A stretch of 64,000 bases of DNA from Isochrysis galbana (Eukaryota; Haptophyta; Isochrysidales; Isochrysidaceae). Location: the NCBI GenBank assembly GCA_018136815.1, contig CM030939.1, forward strand, positions 1,678,208 to 1,742,207, given 5' to 3'. The notes under the pieces were generated by a model. That model was not told where the DNA came from, did no database searches, and saw only the letters and a list, made by a program, of their open reading frames with translations. A program made the position numbers and the translations under genes. Below, piece after piece: positions 31,022 through 41,055 of this stretch; position 1 is the stretch's first letter; each line of letters starts with the position of its first letter.

Positions 31022-32671
31022 ATGGAGCGCGCGCCGACCGCTCCCACCTCCCAGCCCCCCGCCGTCACGACGCCCCAACGGGGCCGCCCCAAACCGCCGG
31101 AGCCCAAGCGCCCACAGGCCGCCGCGCCGCCTGACAACGACGTCGAGATGACGGCACCGCCCTCGCCTCCCAAGCTGCCACAGAACCAGGGAACAGGCAG
31201 AGTCCTGTTCCCTGGTGACAACCAGACCCAGGGCAAAGCCCTGCCACCCAACCCCTCCGCTCCTCCACCAACTCAAGGACTCCCCATGGGAGGTGGCAGC
31301 TCTGCTGCCACCCCCATGGCGGCCACTCCTACCATCAGTGCACCCCTCGGGGGCGCGCACTTAACACAACAATCCATTTTGGGGGCCTTTGCGCCCTCAA
31401 ACCAACAACCAACTCAAGCGACCAGGACATACGCGCAAGCTGCGCATGGACACAAAGGGAAGGATACAGCCCAGCAAGCCCAGCAGCCACAAGCCCAACA
31501 ACCACAGCAGCCGTCGCGCAAGCGGGCGGATCCCCAATCGGATCCAAAGCCGACTCTCCACAACACCACCCCATTTGCTTCTCCTCCACCTGATGAGGAA
31601 GAGGAGCCCGAAGACACGCCTTTTTACATCCAGCTAGCTCAGCTAGCTGATGACAAAAAGGACATCAAGAGCGAGGATGTCGCCACCTTCATGAAATTCC
31701 TCCTCTCTAGGCTGGAAGGCCTAGACGCAACTCCAGACGGCATGGACAAAGGCCGCAAAGGCCCTTGGATTTTCTATGTTGATGAAGACGCACACGATCA
31801 ATTCAAGGCCGCATACGGAGACAAAGTTAACACGGCACTCTCGGGAGTCCCGCATGAATTTGGAATCACCTATGGTGCGTTAATCGACTCGGCCCCTCGA
31901 AAGTCGAGCGCTATCCGGTCCTCCCTAAAAGAGGTGGCGACCTACATTGTTTTTCGCATCTTTGATCCGATCAAGGCTTTTAAGACCAAGACTAGGCACT
32001 TGGCTAACTCACTCGAGCGCGAGGGATTCCACGTGCTAAGGGGCAACCAACAGCGAGCCAAAACCTCACTCGAAGGTATCACGAAAGTTGAGTCCGGCAA
32101 GCGTCCCATCTGGCACTTTTATGTTTACACGGACACGTCTGCCTTAGGGCACCGCTTCCCTCGCAACTTTCATGTGACTCTCGATGACGGAGAAAATTTC
32201 AACTTGGACTATGCGGTCCGATCATCGGTGGAATGTGTGACTCCTGAAGGGGAGTTAGCCATCCATGGAGCCCCCGGAGGCTGCAAAGGATACGACAAGC
32301 CGTGGGCTATCTCATTTCTTCGTAAAAACCAAGTTAGCTTTCGCCAATGCACGTGCGAACAAGATAAGGCGAAAGCGGAACAACGAAAGCGCCAAAGGGA
32401 CGCAAGTAACGCCATGGACTACAGGGCCCTCATGGGCCTTGGTGCGGCGGCGCCATGCCGCCGATTCATGGCGGGCGAATGCAAAAACAACCGCATGAAA
32501 GGACGTCAAATAGTCCAATGCTCCTCCAGCCACGACATCCCCGGATGTTGGGTAAAGGACCCCACCACGGGCAAACAAACTTGTATGGTCAAATGCAATC
32601 TTAAACCTAATAAGGCTTATCCAGGGTACTGCGTGAACGGAGTTAGTTGCCTCTACCGTCATGGTGAATAG
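31022..32671 (+). CDS. LINE ORF1 protein with CCCH-type zinc fingers
   Basis: 549 residues. The N-terminal 200 are rich in Pro, Gln and Ala. A middle region at about 200-430 looks folded (FYIQLAQLADDKKDIKSED, GPWIFYVDEDAHDQFKAAYG, RPIWHFYVYTDTSALGHR). The C-terminus has two putative CCCH fingers. The first, at about 475, is C-x7-C-x12-C-x3-H (CRRFMAGEC...CSSSH). The second, at about 523-547, is C-x12-C-x5-C-x3-H (CNLKPNKAYPGYC...CLYRH). ORF1 proteins bind the element RNA. CCCH fingers instead of CCHC knuckles or an RRM are unusual. The stop overlaps the ORF2 start by 11 nt. Confidence 0.88.
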   Translation: MERAPTAPTSQPPAVTTPQRGRPKPPEPKRPQAAAPPDNDVEMTAPPSPPKLPQNQGTGRVLFPGDNQTQGKALPPNPSAPPPTQGLPMGGGSSAATPMAATPTISAPLGGAHLTQQSILGAFAPSNQQPTQATRTYAQAAHGHKGKDTAQQAQQPQAQQPQQPSRKRADPQSDPKPTLHNTTPFASPPPDEEEEPEDTPFYIQLAQLADDKKDIKSEDVATFMKFLLSRLEGLDATPDGMDKGRKGPWIFYVDEDAHDQFKAAYGDKVNTALSGVPHEFGITYGALIDSAPRKSSAIRSSLKEVATYIVFRIFDPIKAFKTKTRHLANSLEREGFHVLRGNQQRAKTSLEGITKVESGKRPIWHFYVYTDTSALGHRFPRNFHVTLDDGENFNLDYAVRSSVECVTPEGELAIHGAPGGCKGYDKPWAISFLRKNQVSFRQCTCEQDKAKAEQRKRQRDASNAMDYRALMGLGAAAPCRRFMAGECKNNRMKGRQIVQCSSSHDIPGCWVKDPTTGKQTCMVKCNLKPNKAYPGYCVNGVSCLYRHGE

Positions 32672-35600
32672 TAGCGACTTAAAGATTGCGACATACAATT
32701 TGAACGGAGCGAAACATAAATTAACGTCGACCCTAGCGCAAGCGAGACTAGGAGGGATCCATGTTCTGTACGCGCAAGAACTACACCATTACAGCGATGG
32801 GTGGCACCTAAGGGTGCAAGGTTTGGCCCGGTCCCTTGGCTGGGACTGGTTTCAATCCCCCGCGTCTAGGGGCGACCCTGGGAGCGGAGTGGCGGTAGCC
32901 ATTAGAAGAGACAGAAGCGACGTAGTAGTAGAATCTTGGTCGGTAGTTATCCCGGGAAGGCTGGTAGTAGTAAAGGCTAATTTCGGACATGAAACAATAT
33001 CTTTCGCCTCGGTGTATCTAAATGCTAGACCTAGTAAGCGTAAAGAAGAAATCAAAGTCCTTCATGAGACATCGGAAATACTTTCTCACACAATTATAGC
33101 GGGCGATTTCAATTGCGTGGAGAACATACATAGAGACACCCGGCCCATCGCGGGGGCGACCCCCTATGCAAATACGGGAGGCAGAGCCCTCACGAGGGCG
33201 ATTGCCTCGCATGGGCTCACTGACGTCCAACTGCTGGTTAATCCGGGCATAAAAGAGCAATACACGAGGTGCGGGCACCAGACCCACACGAGAATAGATC
33301 GAGTATACGCCGCAGAATACTACTCCACGTGGAGATGGCATAAGGCATACATAGATCTTAAACTTTTCACGGGCCTGGCGGCGTCGGACCACCACCCGGT
33401 GGTAGCGACTTTTGCTACCGCCCCCCCACGACGGGCAACGGAAATAGAAGCCAAGATACCTTTGGAGGTATTAGACGACCCGGAGACCCGGGAGATGATC
33501 AGCCTCCTCTGGAGGAGACTCTACCCAGCCCCTCCGGGAGAGGACGAAGGGGACAAGTTAACCACTTGGACGGAATTCAAAAGGAAGGTATCTTCGATAC
33601 TCCTCGCGAAGGCGGTTGAGCTTCGCAGACGACAGAGGTACGCGCAAGCGGAATTCGACGCGGTGGCGGATGCTAGAAAAGCCCAAATGGAGGCGACCCC
33701 CGGGACGACCCGGTCGGACATCATAGCGGAACTGAACCGCAAAGTAGTCGACAAAAGACGTACCTTCTCACCCGCCCCGTCATTAGCGGAGAAAATCATA
33801 AGGGCGGAAGAGCTTGTTACAAAGCAATTTTTTAAGAGATTCACGCCTAGACACGCTAGCGGCGACATCCCGGCGATGTACGCTGGAGTGAGATGGGAAG
33901 ACCCGCAACCGGCCCTAGATGAAGACAAAGTAGCAACCGACGACACCGCGATTCTGGCCTCGTTACGGGGCTACTATGTATGGCTTTTCAGCGAAAAGAT
34001 CTCTCAAGGCGCGGAGCCCCTCCTTCACGCGCTAAGGCAACGTCAGATACCGACGGGTCATAGGTCCTTCTTGGACAAGCCCATAGGATATTCGGAGATC
34101 ATCCGTGCTATACGGCAAATGGCGAAAGGTAAATCCGCGGGGCCGGACGGCATACCAATGGAGTTCTATCAAAGCTTTGAAAAGCTAGCGGCCCCGCGCC
34201 TGATGGACATGTTTCACGAAGCCTACCGGTCGGGGGCATTACCGGAGGACACGTGCTCGGGTGATATAGCCCTGCTCTATAAAAAAGGGGACGCCAGGGA
34301 CCCGAGGAACTATAGACCAATAACGTTGCTCCAAACGGACTACAAAATCCTCGCCAGGATCCTAGCTAACAGACTCAAAAAAACGATACATACGATCATC
34401 TCCAGGGAGCAAGTGGGCTTTGTGCCTAGGAGGATGATAGGCGAAGCCACCCATTTGCTAAAGTTAGTGCAAGCATACTTGGAAGACGCAGACGAAGAGG
34501 GATTAGCCCTGGCGATAGACTGGGAGAAAGCTTTCGATAGAGTCAGCTGGGATTATTATCATAAAGCGATACAGGCATTGGGCTTCGGCCCCGGTTACTC
34601 TAGATGGCTAACACTATTAACTAACGCGGATTCCCTTCCGATCAGATGGATCAAGGCCAATGGTAGACGCAGCAATCCCTTCACGATACATTGCGGCATG
34701 CCCCAAGGGTGCCCGCTATCGCCCCTAGCTTTTCTCTTAGTGGCCGAAGGCCTAACACGACTAGTCAACGCCGACCCTGAGATGAAGGGAATCACAATAG
34801 GACCTAGAGAGTTAAGGCTTTCGCAGTTTGCCGACGACACGCAACTTTTAGCGAGCTCTTTCGAGTCACTGGAGAGGGCGATGCACATCTTAGAGACATA
34901 TGGAACCGCCACCGGGGCTAGGGTGAACAAAAACAAGAGTATACTAATAAGAATGGGATCGCTTACAGGGGCGCAGGTCCCCGAGACGCTAACTTATCTT
35001 AAAACACTCGGCGAAGGCGAGTATGCGACCATTCTAGGAGTCCCTTTCTGGGAAGGGCTAGAAAACGACTCCTTCTGGGAGAAGCTATACGCGAAGCTTA
35101 AGAAAAAGGTCGCAACATGGAGAGGTCTGAAGAGTCTCTCCATTCACGGGAGGACGCTGCTAGTGAACTTCATAATCTACGGGACGCCGAGATATTGGCT
35201 ATCCACGTCCACTCCTCCGGCATGGTTCATGGAGGCCATTGACTCGGACGTTCAAACTATATTGTGGGATAGGTCTCCCCGACTTCAGGTGGATGAGCTA
35301 GGCTCCTCGCAAGAGGGTCGGAAATGGATAACCCTTCCGGCATATCCGAGGGTAGGCACAAGCGAAGACGGGCCCCTATTGGGGGTCGGACTACTTCCCA
35401 TGGCCGAACACACGAGGGCGCTCCAAGCGATATGGATAGTCCGATATCTTAACCCGTCAATGGCGGAATGGAAGATAGTCTTGGATCAATGGTTCAGCCG
35501 CACCCCCTTAGGGCGAGCGGCGGTCTTTTCGAAGGTCGACTCGAAGAGCCTCACGGCTAGCATTCGCGGCAATAACACGCTCCCGGCATTCTGGAAGCAC

Positions 35601-36992
35601 GCGCTGGAAAACTTCAGAAGGATCAACTTCCTTAGGGGAGAAATCACACGAGAAGGCACTCAGGGCTCCCCGATATGGCACAATCTTTTCCACAAGCCTC
35701 CGGCTATCCATCACTCACATAGGTCGAAATGGGAGTCTCTACAGACAGTTATTGTTCACAACACCATAAACCCGGATACGGGGGACGTTTACACTATGGA
35801 AGAATGCGCGGCTTACTTGCCGGACGGAGAACGTTGGATACGCCATAGGGGAAATTACATATCGGTAGGCCCCTTTCTTAAGTCATGGGAAAAGATTTCT
35901 GAGTGGACGAGATCAAGACTAATACATACCACTTTCGATTATATGAACCTTCTTAAAAAACAAGCGAAGACTCCGCCCCCGGCTCCAGAGGAGCAAGAGA
36001 TACTCCCTCAGGAAGATCCGGACGCACACGATCTAGGCGAGATCCTAGTCGATATAGACCATAACTTTTATCTGCGCCGAAGAGGCGACTACCACAAGGT
36101 CCAGCTCAATGTCATGGGAGAGCCCCACATCCACGAGCGGATTAGCCCGCAACTACTGCCCGACGAACTATACACCCCGCTGAAGTGGGGACATGCGTAC
36201 GACGGCCCGGCGGAAACGGCGTACCCGTTACCTCAAGAATACATGCTAAAAGGCACGCGTACAACACTAGAGGATGTAAGTGTCAGGGACTTGACTAAAG
36301 CGTTCCTCGCTTTGAGGAAAACCAAAACACAAAAATCCACACTAAGATGGGAAAAAAGGTTACCGGTCCTCTCGGGAAAGTGGAAACAAATATCGCAATT
36401 ATACAAATATAACTTTTTGACGCCTAGAGACTCTTACTTGCATTTCAAACATGTCCTACATAGGAGGTTAGCTACAGCGAACCGCTTTGCTGACGATCCA
36501 ACATGCCGCTTTTGCGGCATAGCCCCTGAAAGCTCCACTCACCTGGCATCATGCATCGCGACGGAGCCCATCTTTGAATTCATAGAAGGACTTCTGGGGA
36601 TTAGCCTCAGGCCGGGATCCGAAACAGCCCAACGACTTTTCTGCTATCAAGTGGACAGACCGCACCCCTCCTCGGGATACCTAGGCATCCTGACGTGGAG
36701 GTACATCCTAACTGACTTTTATAACATCCAATATGGCAACGCGGACGGCAGGTCCGTTAGGTCGATCTTAAGAGCGATCCTTGCGAGATACCACCTATTA
36801 GTAACGGCGAAAGTCGGGTTCTTTTTGAGGCTGAAAAAACAACGAGAGAATATGGGGCTACACGCCCCGAGTAACAAACACTTTAAGAAATTGATAAGTC
36901 CGCTCTACACGGTGGACAAGGAGTTCAACCTAGAAGCATCGGAAGACCTCCTGCAGGCGGCGGGAGGGCTAGACATCCGTAACATCACCTAA
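32661..36992 (+). CDS. LINE ORF2: APE endonuclease, reverse transcriptase, C-terminal zinc knuckle
   Basis: 1,443 residues. The APE-type endonuclease spans about 1-245 (ATYNLNGAKHKL, YAQELHHY, IIAGDFNCVEN, SDHHPVVATF). Reverse transcriptase spans about 480-780 (KSAGPDGIPMEFYQ, NYRPITLLQTDYKILARI, ALAIDWEKAFDRVSW, GMPQGCPLSPLAF and the catalytic SQFADDTQLL at about 722). A C-terminal zinc-binding motif lies at about 1280 (CRFCGIAPESSTHLASC). No RNase H domain is evident. The ATG lies inside the last codons of ORF1 (ATGGTGAATAG), suggesting stop-restart translation. The protein nicks the target and primes cDNA synthesis in the nucleus. The exact clade needs phylogeny. Confidence 0.95.
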   Translation: MVNSSDLKIATYNLNGAKHKLTSTLAQARLGGIHVLYAQELHHYSDGWHLRVQGLARSLGWDWFQSPASRGDPGSGVAVAIRRDRSDVVVESWSVVIPGRLVVVKANFGHETISFASVYLNARPSKRKEEIKVLHETSEILSHTIIAGDFNCVENIHRDTRPIAGATPYANTGGRALTRAIASHGLTDVQLLVNPGIKEQYTRCGHQTHTRIDRVYAAEYYSTWRWHKAYIDLKLFTGLAASDHHPVVATFATAPPRRATEIEAKIPLEVLDDPETREMISLLWRRLYPAPPGEDEGDKLTTWTEFKRKVSSILLAKAVELRRRQRYAQAEFDAVADARKAQMEATPGTTRSDIIAELNRKVVDKRRTFSPAPSLAEKIIRAEELVTKQFFKRFTPRHASGDIPAMYAGVRWEDPQPALDEDKVATDDTAILASLRGYYVWLFSEKISQGAEPLLHALRQRQIPTGHRSFLDKPIGYSEIIRAIRQMAKGKSAGPDGIPMEFYQSFEKLAAPRLMDMFHEAYRSGALPEDTCSGDIALLYKKGDARDPRNYRPITLLQTDYKILARILANRLKKTIHTIISREQVGFVPRRMIGEATHLLKLVQAYLEDADEEGLALAIDWEKAFDRVSWDYYHKAIQALGFGPGYSRWLTLLTNADSLPIRWIKANGRRSNPFTIHCGMPQGCPLSPLAFLLVAEGLTRLVNADPEMKGITIGPRELRLSQFADDTQLLASSFESLERAMHILETYGTATGARVNKNKSILIRMGSLTGAQVPETLTYLKTLGEGEYATILGVPFWEGLENDSFWEKLYAKLKKKVATWRGLKSLSIHGRTLLVNFIIYGTPRYWLSTSTPPAWFMEAIDSDVQTILWDRSPRLQVDELGSSQEGRKWITLPAYPRVGTSEDGPLLGVGLLPMAEHTRALQAIWIVRYLNPSMAEWKIVLDQWFSRTPLGRAAVFSKVDSKSLTASIRGNNTLPAFWKHALENFRRINFLRGEITREGTQGSPIWHNLFHKPPAIHHSHRSKWESLQTVIVHNTINPDTGDVYTMEECAAYLPDGERWIRHRGNYISVGPFLKSWEKISEWTRSRLIHTTFDYMNLLKKQAKTPPPAPEEQEILPQEDPDAHDLGEILVDIDHNFYLRRRGDYHKVQLNVMGEPHIHERISPQLLPDELYTPLKWGHAYDGPAETAYPLPQEYMLKGTRTTLEDVSVRDLTKAFLALRKTKTQKSTLRWEKRLPVLSGKWKQISQLYKYNFLTPRDSYLHFKHVLHRRLATANRFADDPTCRFCGIAPESSTHLASCIATEPIFEFIEGLLGISLRPGSETAQRLFCYQVDRPHPSSGYLGILTWRYILTDFYNIQYGNADGRSVRSILRAILARYHLLVTAKVGFFLRLKKQRENMGLHAPSNKHFKKLISPLYTVDKEFNLEASEDLLQAAGGLDIRNIT

Positions 36993-37321
36993 GGCACTTA
37001 ATACCGCGTCTTAGAAGAAAACGAGGAGGATATCAATAAAGATCCCACGAAATACAATAGAAGGCAACCCGAATCAACACTAGCGTACAGGACGAATCAC
37101 AGTCTCCAGCCCCCTTCTCTCCAACTCCCGGCCGAAGCAGCGCGCGCGGCCTCCCCGGAACCAGCTTCTCCGATAAAGAGGGAACTGGGAAAGGGGAAGG
37201 GGGTTGTCAGGGGTTAAGGTTGGGTGGTAGGGTGGTACACTAGCACACTGCCTCACGCCGCACGCGTAGCGGGGAATTTTAAGAAGATTATTTTTTTTTC
37301 TTGTCAGGCCCTAGCGGCGGA

Positions 37322-37885
37322 CGCGCCATGGCGGGTGTGGAATCAAGCTCGCGTATGATTGTGGCAAGTCTCAATGGGGTACGGGCCAAGGAGTGAAGAA
37401 AAGTCTTGAGAGAGGGGGAAAGAGCGCGCTACATCGCGACGAGGGCCCACGAGTCACCACCCCACGTCCCCACATCACTCACTCACCAACAAGAAAACTC
37501 CGAAAACTGATGCAACATCGCACAAACAACTCGGCGTGCCGTCCGTTGCCTCCGGCCGTTATATTATCCCCAACCCCCGCGCGAGTTTCTTCTCCTCCGC
37601 GCGCGGGTCGTTTCCTCCGCCAGTCAGGGCATGAGAGTGTTTGACGGCATGGATGGAGTAGCACAAGATGGTGGCGCGCAGGGTGCAACGCGCAGAGCTG
37701 CAAACGCGAACATCAACATCGAGGGAAAGCGCCGCGTCGAGCGCCTCCAACTTACCTTCGATCCACTTCCACCCTTTCGAGCACCGCGATGAGGGACAGG
37801 TGCGCGCCATCGACATCAATCATCTTCCGGCGAGCCTGCGCATGCCCCGCCTGCGTTGTGGCGCCTCACGAACGAGACCGCAGGT
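37322..37885. other. No gene recognised
   Basis: This is the right flank of the nested insertion. Short open frames on both strands around 37393-37830 have no recognisable domain. Confidence 0.4.
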
Positions 37886-37889
37886 TGAA

Positions 37890-38400
37890 GCAGCTGCCCC
37901 ACAGGTGCGCGCCATGGGCCCCCGCCGCACGCAGGGAAGAGAGGAGGAGAAGGGAAGAGGGAGGGGAGGGGGGAGCGGCAGCTCTCCCCTCCGGCTTTTA
38001 CGTGTCTTCTTTCTCGCCCAAGTTGGGTAATTAAGAGGAGACGGACGGGGGTGCCAGAGCCAGGATGGAAGGGCCGCGGCCGCGGCTTGCCGCGGCAACT
38101 CGCTCCGACGAGAGTGATTAGCGCTCTGGCCCCCCAGTTTCACGAGTGCCCCCCTCCCCCTGCGTTGCTTTCACCCGAAAGGGGTTTTCCCCCAGTGTCG
38201 CCTCGAGGAGAGGGCGTGCTGGGGTGCGCAGGGTCGGTGCGTGCACTGGGGGAAGGACAAATTATCGTTGTCGAGGGGAGGGGGCAACGCCCCCTCCCCT
38301 TGGTACCGCCACTCGGACATCTGGCTCGTCAGGCACGGCGGGATTCCGGGACTGAAAAGTTGTGTCCAATTAGCTAGTGGGGTTGGCTAGGATATAACAT
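37890..38400 (+). repeat. Dispersed repeat family E, copy 1
   Basis: This is nearly colinear with the reverse complement of 49795-50300. Shared parts include CATGGGCCCCCGCCGC, GGGGGAGCGGCAGCT, GATTAGCGCTCTGG, AGAGGGCGTGCTGGGGTGCG, CGTCAGGCA.GGCGGGATTCC and the end GGCTAGGATATAACA. Its last 130 bp also match 63205-63345. It is non-coding and the transposition mechanism is unclear. Confidence 0.85.
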
Positions 38401-39243
38401 TAATAATTTAAATTAAAATCATCCGTCGCTCTCGCTCTCGTCGTCTCGTCGTCTCGCTGCTCGTCTACCACTCATACCCTGCAATCTATCCTCTCCACGC
38501 CAGCCCCGGCCATCACAGCCCTCCCCTCGCTCGCCCTTGCCGCTGCCGTCGGAAAGCGCTCCGGTGCATGCCTTCATTGGAGGCTGCCGTCGTCGCGGCG
38601 CTCGAATCGACTTCTGCCGATGACTTTTGGCTTAGGCTTCGTTTTACTTATCTGTTATCGCTTCTATTCGCTCTCGTTTCTCATCTAACGACACGGTCGA
38701 CTGGCTAGGCCTCGCAATCAGGGATGGGAGGGGGGAGTTGGCTCGAGGGCAGGCCCAGCGCGGGCGTGGGAGTGCGGCTCGCGACCCGCGCCCACTAGCT
38801 AGGGTTTGGGTGGTACTGATGCTGATGAGTGCCAAACTCCAAACTCATGCCAAAGAGGCAGAGCGTGGGGCGTGGGGATGACCGACAGGCTTCCCGAAAG
38901 GGAATTCGAGCCTGAGAGGGAGGGTGCAAAGCGCCCCCCCATGCTGAACTAAGTATACGCTTAATTATTTATCAAAAAAACAACCGAACCTGAGGTCGCA
39001 GTCCCTTTCCCCTTGCGCGCCCCGGCAAGACAACGGCACGAACGTATTATGTTGTCGCGGCTGAGTGTGATGAATGATCGTCGTAACCCGTCAAACATTA
39101 CGAGTGGCTAATCTTTGCTGCCTTTCGGGGCTGGTCCATGAGCGAGATACAGCAGCATTGCAGTACTCTAGTACTTGTACACATCTCTTATGTATGCACT
39201 ACAAGTAGTATATGTACACGGACGACTAGTATGTACAGAGAGG
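38401..39243. other. No gene recognised
   Basis: AT-richer spacer with a CTCGTCGTCTCG tract (38428-38465). It carries a phrase similar to one at about 40590 (AACCGAACCTGAGGTCGCAG at 38982), hinting at another old repeat. Confidence 0.4.
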
Positions 39244-39964
39244 CTACTGGGGCAGCTTTGTCACGCATACATATGCTAGTGCAGGTGCACAAAATCTAAT
39301 GCAAGCAACCGGCGAAGGATCAATTGAGAGAAGTGACGTGCACAGTCTTTGAATTTTTGCGTCCTCATTTGTGAAGCGCAATTGGACTGGGATTGTCTCA
39401 TCAGCATTGCAACTGGACTAGCTTGCTTGCAGAACAAAGTGATGCGCCTTCGCGCTGGATGCACTACCACTTACCCCCTCTCATAGCGAGTGTGGCCATG
39501 TGCATGCCGACCCGTGCATCACGCACCATATTTGTCCCCTTCGTGGCCTCGAGCCCTTGCATTTGTTCCGCCAATCGTGCAGGGACATTGACGCGGACAG
39601 GCTGCCCACAACCAAGAACGGTAGACTCATCGAAGACCATCTTTCCCTCCCTGGGCTTCTTTGGAGTTGGCCGTTGCTCACACATTGTCGCCTGGTAGGT
39701 ACTCATGTACTGCTCTTGCTGGCCGTAAATGAGGGCCGGAGCGCCCATGCCTATCACACCGGGCACACTTCCAGCTGATGGGTGACAGCCAGGCCGCTGG
39801 GCAAGAGAGACGTCGATAATCTTGATCTCCTCTGCGTCCGGCCTCACAGTAGGCGCAGCGCCTCCACAGAGTGAAGGTGTGGGCGGCGCCTTCTTCCTAG
39901 TGGGAGGCTCGTCCGGCACAGTGAGACCAACTGTACCGTACCAGGACTTCAGCCCGGTGGCCAT
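39244..39964 (-). CDS. Conserved-looking protein of unknown function, two exons
   Basis: Predicted 210 residues from exons 39964-39475 and 39386-39244. The intron is 88 bp, donor GTAAGT, acceptor CCCAG, phase 1. The protein starts MATGLKSWYGTVGLTVPDEP. It carries a Pro/Lys segment, a central GAPALIYGQQEQYMSTYQAT stretch, and a C-terminal part QLRFTNEDAKIQRLCTSLLS. Coding character is good on this strand (consensus donor, sensible amino-acid composition), but I recognise no family. The STYQ-type motif is loosely reminiscent of axonemal microtubule-associated proteins; that is only an impression. Confidence 0.45.
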
Positions 39965-40944
39965 CGCGTCACTCTATGCCTGTGCGTCCGTTACACGGCG
40001 ACGACTCTCCTCAAACGAGTACCTCTACTCCTATCTACCTATCTACCTGCGTTCCTTCCCGTGAACCAACAACCAACAACGTACAACGTAGGGTCTCGGT
40101 TACCAGGAAAACGGCCGCTTTCCGAATTCAATCGTCTGCGTTGCCTCTTGACAATCCAAGACTTTCGCGCTTGTCTCACCCAAATTTTCTTTGGTATTTT
40201 GGCATCCATCCCAATCCCGCCTAAATTTTGAACAAAATTTCTCTCTTTCTCTTGGTTCTGGTGTTGGTTTGCGCTGCGCTGCGGCACTACAATCCCAGTC
40301 CTGCACACACACACACACGCGCAGCCCACTAGCCCTCTAGCCATCCATCACAGCACATATATCCCACATCCCACATTCCACCATTGCACCAGCCCGCAGC
40401 CCAACAAACTGCGCACGAGTACACGAGTACGAGTGAATGACCGATGACCGATGACCGACGTCGACGTGTCGACGTCCGCCGGGGGAAGGGGGGGGGGGGG
40501 AGGAAGGGGGGCAGGACGAAGGGGGGGATGTATCGTCCTTAAATTTTTATATCCATATCCATTTCACGGTGGCATTTGTAAAAAAATAACCAAACCTGAG
40601 GTTGCAGCCTCTATAAGCAGACGCCTGGAGTTGATCATCCGAGAGCCGAGAGCGCGAGGACCTGATTGTCAGAATGCATCACTCGCAACGGTGCAAAGAG
40701 CAGAGACAAAGACACGCTCGGTAGAGGCCCGCTCGCCGCTCGCCCGCCCAAATTACGGCCCTAAATTTCGCTTTCTTTTTCTTCGATCGACCTAATTTAA
40801 AAAAATCGCGAAAGTCTTGGAAAAAGCCAAGTTGCCTAGTTGCCTCGAGTGTCGAGTGTGCGGTCGTTCCCTTCCTCTTCCTTAAGAATTGCAGTCTTGT
40901 AGACTAGAGCATCTTGTTACGTGTTAGCTAGCACACCTAGCCAC
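39965..40944. other. Intergenic, no gene recognised
   Basis: This is the 5' flank of the unknown gene. It holds a short (CA)n (about 40305-40318), a G-run (about 40480-40500) and the phrase AACCAAACCTGAGGTTGCAG at about 40588. Confidence 0.4.
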
Positions 40945-41035
40945 CCTAGATGGGAAATACTATGCTGGGGCCTGCAACTACGGCCTACGGCCAAATGCGG
41001 ATGTATTTGGCCTTACAAATGTATTCGGGGCCTAA
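40945..41035 (+). mobile_element. MITE family A, truncated copy 3
   Basis: The left terminus CCTAGATGGGAAATAC, then GGGGCCTGCAACTACGGCC and GTATTTGGCC match copies 1 and 2. The right terminus is missing and the fragment ends about 20 bp before the oxygenase start codon. Confidence 0.75.
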
Positions 41036-41055
41036 CAGTTGCAGGTAGATGAGAA

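Larger units (their letters stand above)
30979..37317 (+). mobile_element. Full-length non-LTR retrotransposon (LINE) with 19-bp target-site duplication
   Basis: The element is 30998-37298 (6,301 bp). It is flanked by the exact 19-bp duplication TCTTGTCAGGCCCTAGCGG at 30979-30997 and 37299-37317. It starts AAAACTATTG with only a 24-nt 5' UTR and has two long intact ORFs. The 3' UTR is 306 bp (36993-37298) and ends in ...TTTTAAGAAGATTATTTTTTTT. Both ORFs are undamaged and the duplication is perfect, so the insertion is recent and the copy may be competent. Relatives are at 50667-52885 (truncated), 9806-9853 (3' tag) and 7445-7600 (ORF1 start). Confidence 0.93.
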
